Shown here one piece after another: positions 33,641 through 46,235 of a stretch of 64,000 nt of DNA (positions within the stretch are counted from its first letter, which is position 1; the number at the start of each line of letters is the position of its first letter). The position numbers and the translations under genes are program-made. The notes under the pieces were generated by a model. That model did not search any database. It was not told the origin of the DNA and saw nothing but the letters and a program-made list of their open reading frames with translations. The stretch comes from Juglans regia. Taxonomy: Eukaryota > Streptophyta > Magnoliopsida > Fagales > Juglandaceae. The stretch lies in contig NC_049909.1 of assembly GCF_001411555.2 (NCBI RefSeq), forward strand, positions 13,760,686-13,824,685, in the 5' to 3' direction.

Positions 33641-34463
33641 AATCTTCTCGTTAGCCGGTTCACAAATTCTACACCAATCCCTAACATGGCAAATCGGATT
33701 CATCAATTAAATATAAAGACACAAAAACCGGCTCCAGATTCTCTGTGTTTTTGTGCTTTGCAGGTAGAAACTTTGATGAAAAAAATAAGGTGAAAATGAA
33801 GCAAACCCAATAATTGGAGAGAGAGAGAGAAAAGAGAGAAAGTTCGATGACAAAGAGAGATGGGGTTCGGTGAAAGAGATTGAGGAGAGAGATTGAAATC
33901 CGATTTCAAAGAGAGAGACATGTATGGGTCCTGACATATTAAAAAAAAAAGTGTGCGGTGTACAGGCTACTGCATAGCAGTGCTCTTGTGGTATTTGTGG
34001 GCACGGCGGACATTGCTACAAAGAAAGGTTGCTAGATCCGAACAAATGGTGTCAACCTATGTGGGACAAGTTTCACCTCCAAAACTCACCTAGGTCAGAC
34101 CCTACAGTCCTATTTCCTTGATTCAAGCTCTATCTTTCTCTGTTTGGGGAATAACCCTGTAAGGAGAGAAGACAGATGAAGGCCACGGAAAGGTGGCAAA
34201 AGTACAAAGGCAGAAGAAGAGAAAGGGATGAAATGGTAGGGAGCCATATTTATAATATAGGGAGAGAATGTAGTACAAGGAGAGTGCAATAAAAATATAA
34301 TACAATAGCGCAAAATATGGAAGATGGAAAATTGTGAGTAGACTATGGTTTTGGAAAACCAGGATCCACCACGCTAACACACTCTGATATACACCTGATA
34401 AATCAGGCAAGTTGCTTCCTTCTCCTAGCATTGCCCCCTTCACCTCTAAGTCCAGAGTATTGA
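33641..34463. other. 3' flank of ligase copy B, repeat-bearing
   Basis: A block at about 33610-33990 has a GTTAGCCGGTTCAC start, a GA-rich centre and a GTGTGCGGTGTACAGGCTACTG end, somewhat like a MULE-type MITE. The ends and target duplication are not convincing. The remainder shows nothing definite. Confidence 0.35.
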
Positions 34464-37400
34464 TCATAGTCTAGAGGAACCAAGAGAGAGAGCATGAGTG
34501 ACCAGCTCCCTCCTCAAAATTTTCCCCGCTGGAGATTTTGGAATAGAGTTGATAAAAGAGACACGGCGGATCTTCTTGTATGGTGCGACCTGCAAGCCGA
34601 AGTGCAGCCTCTAAAAGTAAGAACACCAAAAAAGGTGCAAGTTGAGCTTGATAATAGTGGTAAAAGCAGTTTATATTTTATTATATAAAGACTAAATGAT
34701 TAGCATAAAAAGAGAAACTACATCTATTGCCTATAAGTACTTTTCTACGGATCCTCAAGCATACAAGGGAGGATCCTAAGAAGAATAGGTAATAGATTTC
34801 GCCCAGGGATGTGGACTATGAGATTGAGGAGTCAATCATATGAAGAATTATTTCTTGTACCGATTTATGTCTATAATTTTATCATATGAAGTAGGGGATG
34901 TGTGAAAACCCGTGGATCTAACACCGGATCCGACTTCATTGGAGTAAGACTTTGATATGGAAAGAAGAGGATCACATCTTTTTAACTTTCCCTTCTTCTG
35001 AGAGAGACAGAGACTTTGAATGTCTTGCTTACTAAAATAAATTCTCATTACTATCTAGATGACCTATGAAATTTACTAAATCAAACCATCAAATAAGAAC
35101 CCAAAACCTGCACAGAAATATGAAATTTACGGATACCCAATTGAATGAAATTTTACATTGTGAAACGCAAGAAAAAAAAAAAAATCCAAGTTATGTTATC
35201 TCAATGCAAGGTAGGATAGGAGAAAATATTATGCAGCCGTGAATGATAAGTTGCAAGGCCAAGACACTCTCAAATCTGCATCTTCAAGAGACCATTTCAT
35301 TGTTTCAATATGTAAAAAGATCTAGAAGCTTGCCTGTTTTGCAATGAAACCTATAACTTGAGCCTCCCCAATATTGCTTCCGGGCTTTCTTACCACATAT
35401 GCCATGGGAATCTGCCCTGCTTCTTCGTCAGGATACCTGCTTCATAGATGCCATGCAATTAAACGCAAGAGATGGGACTTGTGCTAAAAAATGTGATCCC
35501 AGTGCACCTTGTCATGTGAAAATCAAGGAAGCCTATTATAACATGGAAAAAGATCACAACACTGGACACTCACGGAATCACAGCAGCATCAACAATTTCA
35601 GGGTGTGATAGGAGTAAATGTTCCAACTCAGCTGGCGGGACCTGCAATTTGCTAAATACAAAGGGATGAACTATGTACAAGGAGTGAGATGACACCTATA
35701 ACAATCGTTTGTTAGAGAGCAATTCAATCACCTGATACCCTTTGTATTTTATCAGTTCCTTTAACCTGTCTACGATATAGAGAAATCCATCAGAATCGAA
35801 ACAACAGAGATCACCCGTCTTCAACCACCCTTCCGAATCCAAAGTTTCAGCAGTTGCATTGTCGTCCCCAACATAACCTGCAGAGAGATACCATGATTCT
35901 TTTCATCAACCAAGAAGTATTATACTGGTCTTATGAATCTTGAAAAACAGGTCTAAACTTATCGGTAGCTAGATAAGATTAATCGAAACCATCATCTAAT
36001 TGGAATGGATTGAAGGGACAAACACAAAATATATGGAAAGACAAAGCCGAGACATCATCTGGCATTTTGAAAATGATTAACTTTTTCTCTGAGTTCAATT
36101 CATAATCACATATACAATGCCTTTGCTTATACGCTTTCCACAAAGCAGTCTATGTCAAGGATTGAAAAATTCTTGTGAAGGAATGCACATGTCAAATTCA
36201 GTAACAAGGACAAAGATAAGTAAAAAGGGCCATAAGCTTTAACCAATTGGCTTGTGAAGCAATATATCCACACTAACTCAAGAAAGCAAATTGCTCAATA
36301 AAAATGCATGGTTAGCAGAGGTGACCAAGGCACGTTACATATTACACCCATGGTGAGTAAAGTAAAATTGGGATGGGGTCAGAAAAGAAAGTCTGCCGGC
36401 CTATATAATGAATGCAACAGTATCAATGTTACTAATGTCTGTCTATGTAACCAAGATATCACCTCCAAATCATATGATTTTAAAACCTAAAGAATGAGCA
36501 GGTATAGAATGAATGGGAAAATGTTTCACTGCATAACATGTCATACATTTACAAGTGCACTGAGAATCTTAATGCCAGGTGACGGTTTCAAAATGTTGTC
36601 TAGCCCAATGGAATAGAATGCTAGCAGTGGATTGTCAACGATGAAGTCAGTAGCAAAGTTTATGACCTTTCATGATAGTTGGCCCTCGCAACCACAGCTC
36701 TCCTTTCTGGCCAGGCGGTAAGGCCTCTCCAGTTACAGGATCAACTATTTTGGCTTCCATATTTTGAGCTAAGCGACCAACAGAACCATGATGTTGTGAT
36801 TCCTCCCACGTCATTCCTGCTGCCCCTCCTCCACTCTCAGTCAAACCATATCCCTAAACAAAGAACAAGAAGAATTAACATTCGACAATCAGCAAAGTTT
36901 GATAATATCGTTACAATGTTCAACAAAAATATTGTCAACCTTCAATTGAAGTAATCAACACAACAATCGGGTTGGCTTGGTGGTAAAACTCACTTCTATA
37001 GAGTTTCACGAATGGAAATTCATGGGTTCAATTTTCATGAGTGCGATGTAAATGGGATATGATCCGTGCCCATTTTTCCATCTCATCGACTTCCTACCAA
37101 TATGTCCTTGATGGGGATAGGACATATTCCTACTCAATTTCTATGGGTGCAATGTAAAAGGGATGTGACTCGTGCGGCCATGCCCATTATTCTTGCCCAT
37201 AACATCTTATAAATATGACGTTGGTGGGGAAAATCCCACAGTACCCCTACGAGTAGGGCTGTAAATGAACCAGTCTGTTCGATAGCTCGCTCAGTACTCG
37301 TTCGATTAAACTCGAATCAAACTCGACTTGTAAAAAAAAAAAACTAGTTTGTGAAATCAGATACCCACTCGATTTGTAAATAACAAATACCGACAAAACT

Positions 37401-40400
37401 CGACTCGACTCGACTCGACTAAGGTTCATTAAGGCCCACTTGTTTATGCTCGAGTCGACTCGATTAAAACTCATTCATATATTGATAAATGGAATGCACT
37501 ATAGATATAAAGAAATCCCACAAAGGGATCCCACAAACAGATGTGGCACACTAATAGTGTGCCATGTCTTTTTTTTTTTCCTTTTTTCCCTTCTCCCCGA
37601 CGTCTCTTTCTCTTATTCTCTTTTTTTTTTCTTCCCTCTCCCCTTCTCCCCCCCTCCCCCCTTACCCTTACAAAGGCCACTCTCCTCAGCGCTGCCGACG
37701 ATCGTGACTCTCCTCCTCCGACAACACACTGAAGCCCCCTCCTCCGCCACTCTCTTCATTGCGAGCCAACAACGGACAGAAGCCCCTCCTCCGCCAGTCT
37801 CCTCAATGCCAACCGACGATCATGACCCTCCCAATGCCGTCGACGAGATTTTCTACCCAATACCGCTGCCGACGTCTTTTTGGCATCAAACCAATACCAC
37901 AGTTGCCCACAACCCTATCGCCGACAACCCACTCTCTTCTCCCGCTGCTCATCCCTCTATAGCCGGATACTTCTCTAAGTTTGGTTGTTGAGAAAATGAA
38001 AGGGAAAATTTTGTTTGGTTGTTGAGAAAATGAAAAGAAAATAAGATTTGTTCTCTATTTAGTTGTTGAGAGGGAAAATCGCAACTTGTTCTTGTTGGGT
38101 TGTTGAGAAAATGAATGGAAAATAAAATTTGTTCCGTGTTTGGTTGTTGAGAGGGAAATCCTAATCTGTTTATTTGTTGAGAAAATTGCAAAGGAAAATA
38201 GAATGAATATGAGAGAAAGAGAGACCGAGAGAGACAGAGGTCTGTTGTTTGTTGCTGGTGAGGGATGGGAACAGCGGCAACAACGTCGTTGGTTGTTTTC
38301 TGGGGCTGGCTCCGACAAATGCACTTACTCTTTGCTGGGGACAACAGCGTGGGTTTGCGACAGAGAAGGGAGGGGGAGGCTAAAGGGGGATTGGGGCATG
38401 GGAGGGAAAAAAAAATTAACTGGACGTGGTATTGACACGTCAGTTTGTGGGATCTCTATGTGTCTCTAGCAGTCCTCTTGATAAATATATACATATACCT
38501 ATGTATATATACATATATATATATAAATGTATTAGATAATAATATAAACATACCACCTTTAGAATTAAATATATAATATGTAATCTAATCACTTATGTCT
38601 ATATAGTGAATATACTTCATAGGTATATTTTATAATTTGTATAATAATTAGTTGATAAAATTTAATAATTTCATATACTAGTATGTGGGAACCAAATATG
38701 AAATAGATATATGCTATCATATTAAGTGTATGTATCAATAATATATGTAAGCATATAATATATTGTTATTTTGGATAAATATCTAATTATATATTAATTA
38801 TTTATAAATTTTTTAAAATTTTATAATTTAATGGAAGTTCTACTTGTTAGTTGTATAAATTCAATATTAGATCTTTTACTTTTTTATTTTTTTAATTTAT
38901 TAATTATTAAATCTTATTCAAAAAATAAAAAAATAAACAATTCGAGCTCGAGATCGAGCTCGGCTTAACTCGAACTCGTTTGTGGGACGAGCTCGAGCTC
39001 AAGCTCGAGTTGAGAGTTTAGCTTATCGAGTTTAGTTCGAACAAAGAATTAAAAAAATCTCGAACTCGAGTATTTTGAATCGAGCCGAGCTTGGCAAGCC
39101 AAAGACCAGCTCAGCTCAACTCGATTACAGCCCTACCTGCGAGCAGGTGGAATCAGGTTGGAGCAGGCAGGCTCAATTTCGGACCCCATTACCCAGCCCT
39201 AGCTCACCAACTTCCTACCAATATGTCCTTGGTAGGGATAGAATCAGGCCATGGTGAAAAAATACTCAACACAATAGCTATACATGAGACTCAATTTTTA
39301 CTGGTGGGATTTAAAAGGGATGTGATTTATGCCCCTTTTTCCAGTCCACATACGTCTTATCAATATGGCCTTGGTAGGAATACAACTATCCATGATATGG
39401 TAAAGGAAAATGATAGAGACAAATGTTTTATAAGCTCCGCATAACTCATTAATAAATATTTTTTTTTTTTAATTCAAACCCATCAAAGGAAAAAAAATGG
39501 AAAAATAATAATATTTCATTGAAGAGTTGTGTAAAAGTTATAAAATATGTATATCATTTTTGTATGCAAAAGAGTAATCAACACAACAGTCATGGGGCTC
39601 AAAAGTCAAAGAGTCTTATTACTCATCATCCTTACACTACACACCTACTAAAGGAAAAAAATAAAAACATAAAAAATAAAAACATATGTGTGGTGTAGGT
39701 ATGACGAGTAAAATTTTTTAAAGTGAAAACCCAACCTTTTGAAAAACGGCTTTGACCACCAGATCTTACATTATAGTATTTATTAAAGCAGTTTTAAATC
39801 CAAATATATATTCAGCCATAAATTATTAGTATTCACATTAAACTATTAGTATTAACCATCTTAACGATTTATCGAATTATCTAGTAAGGTTAGGATCTAA
39901 GCTATGGTTCAAGTCATCTGAATTAAGGCTTGTATGCTACTTTTCAACATCTCCCTCCTAGTCTTTCTACCCAGAAAAAGATGTCCATAGGTATATAGTA
40001 CTACACGTGAATATGATTAGGCTTTGTTTGAATCCTTGAACGAGTTCAGTTCATCTCAGTTGGCTTTTATTTTAGACTTATTCTAACATCCAAATACACA
40101 ACTTCCAAATCATTAAACATCACTCAACTTAAAATCTCTTTACACGTGAAACCCACAACCTTTTTTAACTTCTCATAAATACATATAAACTCATTTTAAC
40201 ATTCAAACACATCTAAACTCATCTTAGATGGGCCCACAAAACTCACTCTGTTATCTCAATTCACTACTATTCCTAAAAAAAGTCAAACTTATCTCCACCT
40301 ACAAATGGGCATAAGAATTAGCAAAACCATGTGTAATGGGATTGGTGGAGATGCTTTCTATGAATTATCCTTTTTGGCCGCAGTGGTATCGGCAATGATT

Positions 40401-41981
40401 TGGTATTCACACGAACAATGTGTTTTGTTATTGTTCGTGGTGGTCCTCAAGTTTTTGCACGAGGTTTGTACTTTTACAATGAAGCGGAGATAAATGTGTA
40501 GGACTTTTCTTCTAGGTTTGCTAGAATGCCAGCTGCCCCCAAACCTTTTTACCTTTTCCAGGAATAAATTCATATCAGTACCAACCTTTTCGCCCCGCTT
40601 CAAGGACAATAGGGTACAATTGTGACATGTGATATTTTTTCAACCAAAACGATATACAGTATTTATGTTATGATATTTGAATATTAATATTAGATGAATA
40701 TTAATATTTGATGAGATAAAATAATTTAAAATAATTTTAAGATAATAGAGTCTTAAAATAGTTAATTAATTAAGAATAATCGAAAATTTCTTTTAAAATA
40801 ATAATAGATTAAAAAAATAATAAAAAGAAAAAAATTGTCTGTAAAACTAATTTTTTGAAAAGAGAATCCGGAATTTAGTAATATCATTTCTTATTTCTCG
40901 TTAGTTAATTTTTTCACCGACAGACAAGAGCTACCTGCACAATCGTCACGTTTGGAAACTTAGCCGCGAAGTGCTCGGCGACCTCCTTTCCGAGCGGCGC
41001 GCCACCGCTTCCGAGCAACTGGAGAGAGCTCAGATCGTATTTGTTGACGAGGTCGGACTTGGCTAGCGCCACCACGAGCGGTGGCGAAACCGGCATGTAG
41101 GTGACCCGGTACTTCTCCACGGCCCTCAACATGCTCTCGAAATCGAACCTCCCCATCAGCACCAGAGTCTCCGCCATTGCCACCGCCCTCACGAGCATGA
41201 AAAACCCGAACACGTGGAACAGAGGCAGTGTGAACATCGACACTGGTTGTGGCTGTGGCTTATTTTGATTCTGAACGGACTCGCGCTGGAGATGGAAGAA
41301 CCCGGCTATTAGGGCGATCAAGTTGCCGTGAGTAAGCATGACGCCCTTCACTAGTCCTGTGGTTCCCGAGGAGTACAGAATCGCCGCCGAGTCTGACTGA
41401 CTCACTTGAACTCGCTCGAGTTGGTCAGTGTCAGTCCGACTTCCGCTAATCATTGAGAGAAATTTGGGCGAGTCGATGAGTATAGTACCAAGAGGAAGAG
41501 CCGGAAGCTTGTCAGAGGTAGAGGAGGCGGCGAAGGCGATGACCGGTTTACATAGACGGACCTGGTGTGCGATTTCCGAGTCGGAACTGAGCGGGTTAGC
41601 TGGGGAGATAGTGACCCCCAAGGTCAAGAGAGCGAAATAGAGAACCGGAACTTGGAGCGAGGAAGGCGCGAGAATGAAGGCAACGTGACCTTTAGAGAGA
41701 GAGGTTAAGGTTCTGAGAGCGACCGCAAGGGAGTGAATTTGGTCGAGGAATTCGGAGTAAGACAAGCGCCGGCCGGTGGAGGAGTCGATGAGGACGGTGG
41801 TGGAACCGATGGCAGACGGAGAGGATTGGAGGAGAGAGAAGCAGTATTGGGCGATGGAGAGGGGTTGGTCGGGAGTCGGGAGTGGAACCCGTGGCCGTAA
41901 GCTATGGAAAATCTTGGTTTTGTGGCAGAACCCGTTGCTGGGGTCGATCGGATAGCCGGAAAATGTTGCTTCGTCCGCCAT
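34464..41981 (-). CDS. Peroxisomal 4-coumarate:CoA ligase-like enzyme, copy B, complete
   Basis: Six exons: 41981-40935, 36853-36667, 35877-35732, 35641-35574, 35436-35334 and 34589-34464. They encode 558 residues, normal for 4CL-like proteins. All junctions keep frame. Intron 5 uses a GC donor (CAG|GCAAGC). Motifs are the P-loop [11 protein letters not shown] (203-213), [21 protein letters not shown] at the exon 1/2 junction, [33 protein letters not shown] and [13 protein letters not shown], with the adenylation lysine at about 540. The protein ends in SRL, a canonical type 1 peroxisomal targeting signal. It resembles Arabidopsis 4CL-like 9/OPCL1-clade enzymes, which activate carboxylates such as jasmonate precursors to CoA thioesters. 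The substrate cannot be read from sequence. Intron 1 is 4.1 kb and filled with transposons. Confidence 0.9.
36966..37245 (+). mobile_element. tRNA-derived SINE in ligase intron 1
   Basis: An RNA polymerase III-like A box (TGGCTTGGTGGTAA, 36971-36984) is followed by a B box (GGGTTCAATTTT, about 37024). A tail contains CTTCCTACCAATATGTCCTTG, a phrase repeated at 39208-39228 and, diverged, at about 39347. The hAT-like element at 37254-39135 lies directly to its right. The 3' limit is uncertain. Confidence 0.55.
37254..39135. mobile_element. Non-autonomous hAT-like element
   Basis: It begins TAGGGCTGTAAATGAAC and ends TCGATTACAGCCCTA, so the outer 11 bases are perfect inverted repeats (TAGGGCTGTAA). 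The flanks CCTACGAG (37246-37253) and CCTGCGAG (39136-39143) form an 8-bp target duplication with one mismatch. Subterminal regions are rich in CTCGA/TCGAG repeats (about 37380-37470 and 38940-39120). No transposase is present. A MULE is nested at 37491-38477; without it the element is about 0.9 kb. Confidence 0.88.
37491..38477. mobile_element. MULE nested inside the hAT-like element
   Basis: This 987-bp element has a perfect 9-bp target duplication TTGATAAAT (37482-37490 and 38478-38486). Its inverted ends start GGAATGCACTATAG and GAGGACTGCTAGAG and both lead into ATCCCACAAAC followed by a GA.GTG.CA motif. The interior is pyrimidine-rich with repeated TTTGGTTGTTGAGA.AA phrases (37980-38190). 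The long frame at 37440-37991 is low-complexity. No transposase is seen. Confidence 0.88.
40019..40300. mobile_element. MITE in ligase intron 1
   Basis: Begins near GGCTTTGTTTGAATCC and carries the AAACTCATTTTAACATTCAAACACATC-like interior common to the abundant MITE family of this window. The right limit is unclear. Confidence 0.4.
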
Positions 41982-43000
41982 GGAGATGCTGGACCTGGTA
42001 GCAGGAGTTTTGGAGATATGTTCACTTCAGACCCGTTGCTGGGTCCTTTAATGAATTTGTGTGTTGCAAAAAGTAGAGAGAATAGTCGTAACGCAGTTAC
42101 GCACGTCTTTAGAGAGGCCCCAGATATCTTATGACCGGTATACGTTATTCTTGGTTGGAGTGGGGGACTTTTTTTTTGTTAATTAAATGAAATTCAAAAT
42201 TATTATCAAATGACATTAAAAAATAATAATTTTTAATAGCTAATTGTAATTGACTAGTATTATAGTTGAAACTATATCTCTTTCCTATTTAAATTAGTAA
42301 GCGTGGAATATTCTTATTCTCTTATTTAACTCTTGATTTATATATTAGTTGTTTACTCCCAAAATAATAGCACTACTTACTCAAAATAATATATATATAT
42401 ATAATTATTTAATTAATTTGGTTCGACATCATCATCATACAACTGGTGAAAAAATTTTTAAAAAATTTGTGAAAGTTTGTGTGTAAATATGGTACAACAC
42501 CTGTAAAAAAATTAGATTATCTAGATAAATCACATTTTATGGTAGATTTTACTTTTTTAAAAAATAGTATTAATAAGTGCAAATTTGTAATTGTGGTGAG
42601 AAATATAGTTTATAGCATTAGAATTTATAACTTAATTAATAAGTTCTATTATTAAAAAGTTATATGTTTATTTATAAACAAATTTAAAAAATGCATTCTA
42701 AGATAGAAATGACAAATATTTAAATTTTTAAAGATTATGATTATATCCTTAAAAATTTAAAAGTTGTAATTATTTTAAAAATTATAACTATATCTTTGAA
42801 ACTTTCAAACATGGTCTGAGCTTGCGGCTAGGTGTCGCGAGCTTTTACTGTGCACCTGAGTGGTACATGCATGGCACTGTTCATGCCATGCACGACCGCT
42901 TGCTCCAGTGTACTATCTTACGTATACAATGCACTCTAGGTCCCTGTCTGCAATTCACATGATTGTTTTGTGTATCCCGAACCCCACTTTTTTTGTATAG
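41982..43000. other. Upstream region of ligase copy B, AT-rich
   Basis: The first 38 bases upstream of the ATG match copy A; beyond that the two diverge. No clear TATA box is seen within 150 bases. A G+C-richer patch at 42810-42920 is unexplained. No gene. Confidence 0.4.
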
Positions 43001-44040
43001 TATGCTCAAAAATGAGTATATTACAACTCAAGTAGTCAAGATATTTGGCTTTGTGCCCCGGCAAAAACAAGCAAGCACCATTCCTTGCTAAATATCCATA
43101 AAAATAAAAGGTTAGAGAGTCAAAAGTACTTATCTAGAAGATTTCCATATGCTCTTTTAGAGATCATTTAGTGCGCTAAAAAATAGCCTCCTTTCGCTTC
43201 CAATACCAAAGAAAAATCTTAACGGGGAACATGAAAAAAAATTTCGTTCTTGACTTCCGAGTCGTCTGGAACGGGTTATCATGGACATATGAAGTACACG
43301 CAAGATCTATAACAATCTCACAAACGGTGCAAATGTTAACGTCGTATTTCGCACGTCTTTAGGTCAAGTTCCAGCAACTCGGGTCTTTCGAGCTAGGCCT
43401 CAATCCTGTATGAAGCCCCCGACAGTGGTCTAATGAGCCTGTACGATGTCAGTTCGTATATCCATGTCGATGAATAGTATTTAAATGCATAAAATAAAGA
43501 GATATGAACACACATATTTATGTGGTTCGACACTAAACCTACATACACGGAAGTTTGGAGAGGAAAGATTCCACTATAATAAAATTGTTTACAATCTCTC
43601 ATAGCCTCTCATTTCTCACTATACAATGGAAGCTATAAAGTTATTTGCTGGAGAATGAGTTCTCTTTGAAGCTCTCTGATTGAAGAAAAAATCCAAAAGG
43701 CGGAAGAAGTCCCAATCCCCCAAATCATAGGCTCCCTGTCTCTTTTATCTGACTCTCTTCATGCATGCCCCTCGGTAGTGGTAAGGAATATTTATTTTGC
43801 GTGTCTGACACTCTTTTCCTTTCCTACTTTCTCTTGACACCCTCACTCCTTACACCATTGTTTTATGTCAAATCATCCATTTTTCTCTCCTAACATTACT
43901 TTCTCATGCCTTAATGCCTCTAGTCCCTTCTTATCCCTCATTTTTCTTTAATATTTTATCTTCTAGTGAGTCCACCCCCCACAAAAAAAAAAAAAAAAAT
44001 GGCTAGGCCTAGGAAATTCCTTAGGGCAAGAGGAAAAATC
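43000..44040. other. Repeat-derived DNA, no intact gene
   Basis: About 43240-43960 has the texture of an inactive transposon (ATTTATGTGGTTCGACACTA, GTATGAAGCCCCCGACAGTG). No domains, terminal repeats or target duplications were found. Confidence 0.35.
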
Positions 44041-44049
44041 CCCTCACCC

Positions 44050-44433
44050 TGTTTGGTTTCACATATGGTCTCAACTCATTTCATCTCATCTCAACATACA
44101 AACATCATTCAAATACAAACACTTTTCAATCTCAATTTTCAACTTTTTCATCTAATCATTATAGCTTTCTCAAACTTCCAAACAAAACATAAAAAATAAT
44201 TCAATTTTTTCAAATTTCAAAACAAAAATAATATTAAAAAACTATGTTATAATAATATTTTAACTTTATAACATTTTTTTATAAGAAAACTTTCTAATAT
44301 TTTTATTCAATTTTTTCTCACTTCCCAAATCCACATAAAATATCTCAACTTAAATTATTTTACTACTATTTTCAAAATATCTCACTAATATTCACAGATT
44401 ATTCATCTCATCCCATCTATGCAACCAAACGAG
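44050..44433. mobile_element. CATCTCATCTCATCT MITE, first of a pair
   Basis: The left end is GTTTGGTTTCACATATGG and the right end is CATCTATGCAACCAAAC. Terminal GTTTGGTT/AACCAAAC are inverted. The interior is AT-rich with TCATTTCATCTCATCTCAAC at the left. A second member follows at once. Confidence 0.6.
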
Positions 44434-44436
44434 GCT

Positions 44437-44814
44437 CGTTGCTTTCAAACCATCTCATCTTATTTCATCTCATATAATCTCATCTAACATCCAAACATCA
44501 TTCAATCATAAACATTTTTCAATTTCAAATTTTCAACTTTTTTATCTAATCATTACTTAATTATAATAATTTTTCCAAACTTCTAAACAAAATAGAAAAA
44601 ATAATTCAATTTTTTTAAATTCAAAACAAAAATTATATTAAAAAATTATATTCTAACTCTTTTTAATTTTATCATTTTTTTTATTTAACATTTTATCTCT
44701 CCTTATCCAAAATCCTATAAAAATATTAACTCAAATCATTTCACTACCACAAATTATCTCACTACTATTCACAGATTTCTCATCTCATCTCATCTCATCT
44801 GTATAACCAAACGA
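44437..44814. mobile_element. CATCTCATCTCATCT MITE, second of a pair
   Basis: Starts near TTGCTTTCAAACCATCTC and ends CTGTATAACCAAACGAG. Same family and orientation as the element at 44050. Confidence 0.55.
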
Positions 44815-45095
44815 GACATAGTACATGCCATTCACCGTTAATTAGAGCTGTGCAAAATCTCCAACACTTCGACTCGATGGCCAAACAAGACTCCAAAGAG
44901 AAATTCCACTGCAACTCCAACTTTACTTTAAAAATCATATCATTACATAGAAACAACAGATAGTTTCTAATGGGGTAAAAGAAAACGGAACACTATATTT
45001 ATTTGAACATGATTTCAGCATCACTAATCATATATTGGAGCTCTTGAAAGCTATCTGGTTATAACTCTTTCATCAATTCCCACATTCCAAAAACG

Positions 45096-46235
45096 GTGAT
45101 CCACCAAGATACACATTTTCAACAAACAGAGACAACTGACAACAAGATCACAAAATTTCTCAGTTATGTGTATACTAAGAGCAAATCTGACGAGCTTCAA
45201 AATGACTCACATGAGATAATGAATAATTTCCACAGATACCGCAAACTGAAATCGGTAGAACAGGTAAGCAAAAGATGTCGGCATTAGGTTACTGAGATAC
45301 AGGTTTGTCCTTCTCAGACAAGTACCTATCAAAAAGAAAGCATACAAAACAAACTTTGTTATCAGAGTTGCTAAATTGCAGTTAATGGGGGAAAGACAAT
45401 GTTTGCCAACAGATTAACTAGCTGATACAATAATCTATTTTGTCAACATTAAGGGGATGCTTGAGGAATGAGATGAGATGCGAAATCTGTGAACAGTAGT
45501 AAAATGATTTGAGTTGTGATGTTTTATGGGATTTGAAAAAATGAGAGAAAAAGTTGAATAAAAATATTATAAAATTAAAATATTGTTAGAATATAATTTT
45601 TTAATATTATATTCGTTGTAGAATTTGAAAAAGTTGAATTATTTTTTATATTTTGTTTGAAAGTTTGGAAAAGTTGTAATGATTAATTTGAAAAAATTGT
45701 AATGATTAGTTTGAAAGTGTTTGTATTTGAGTGATATTTGGGAATGAGATGAGATGAGATGAGAAGCATTACCAAACATCCCCCAAGTGTATCATGGACA
45801 AGCTTGTACTTGTTTGAAAAATAAGTAAATTCTTCATGAACATAAAATATAACTTGTTGATAAGTCGAGTTCGACTCATCTACAACCCTAAATCAACCTG
45901 AGTTCCCAAGATTATAAAAAAAAAAAACCCGACCATAGACAACTCAAAAATAAATTCCTAAAAGCAAATTCAGAGTGAAAAAAACGAAAATTATCTGTAA
46001 AACAAAGGAAAAGTTGAATATATGAGTGCATAAAAAAAAAAAAAAAAATCTTCTTCTCTATCATCAGTCATTCAGTTTTTATTCAAATAAACAAAATCAA
46101 GAATCAAACAAGAAATAAGTGTTTCTCGTGTTTTTCTTTAGAAGGGTCCAAATGTAACTGTAAAGATTCGGGGTACAATGATGAATCCAAAGAGACTGTC
46201 TGAAGTTCTCAAATTAATGGCAGCACCGCAGCAGG
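45096..46235 (+). other. Exon-like pair antisense to MPC1, unrecognised
   Basis: On the plus strand, 45096-45263 (ending KSVEQ|GTAAGC) and 46141-46234 (TTCTTTAG|AAGGGTCC to CCGCAGCAG|GTAAAAG) look like two exons joined in phase 0. The second reads GPNVTVKIRGTMMNPKRLSE and VLKLMAAPQQ. The first overlaps the start of the 3' UTR of MPC1 and the second lies in its last intron. I recognise no family, and chance is possible. Confidence 0.25.

Noticed and set aside
37440..37991. 183-residue plus-strand frame
   Set aside because: Pyrimidine-rich low-complexity translation spanning the left end of the MULE at 37491 and its interior; no domain.
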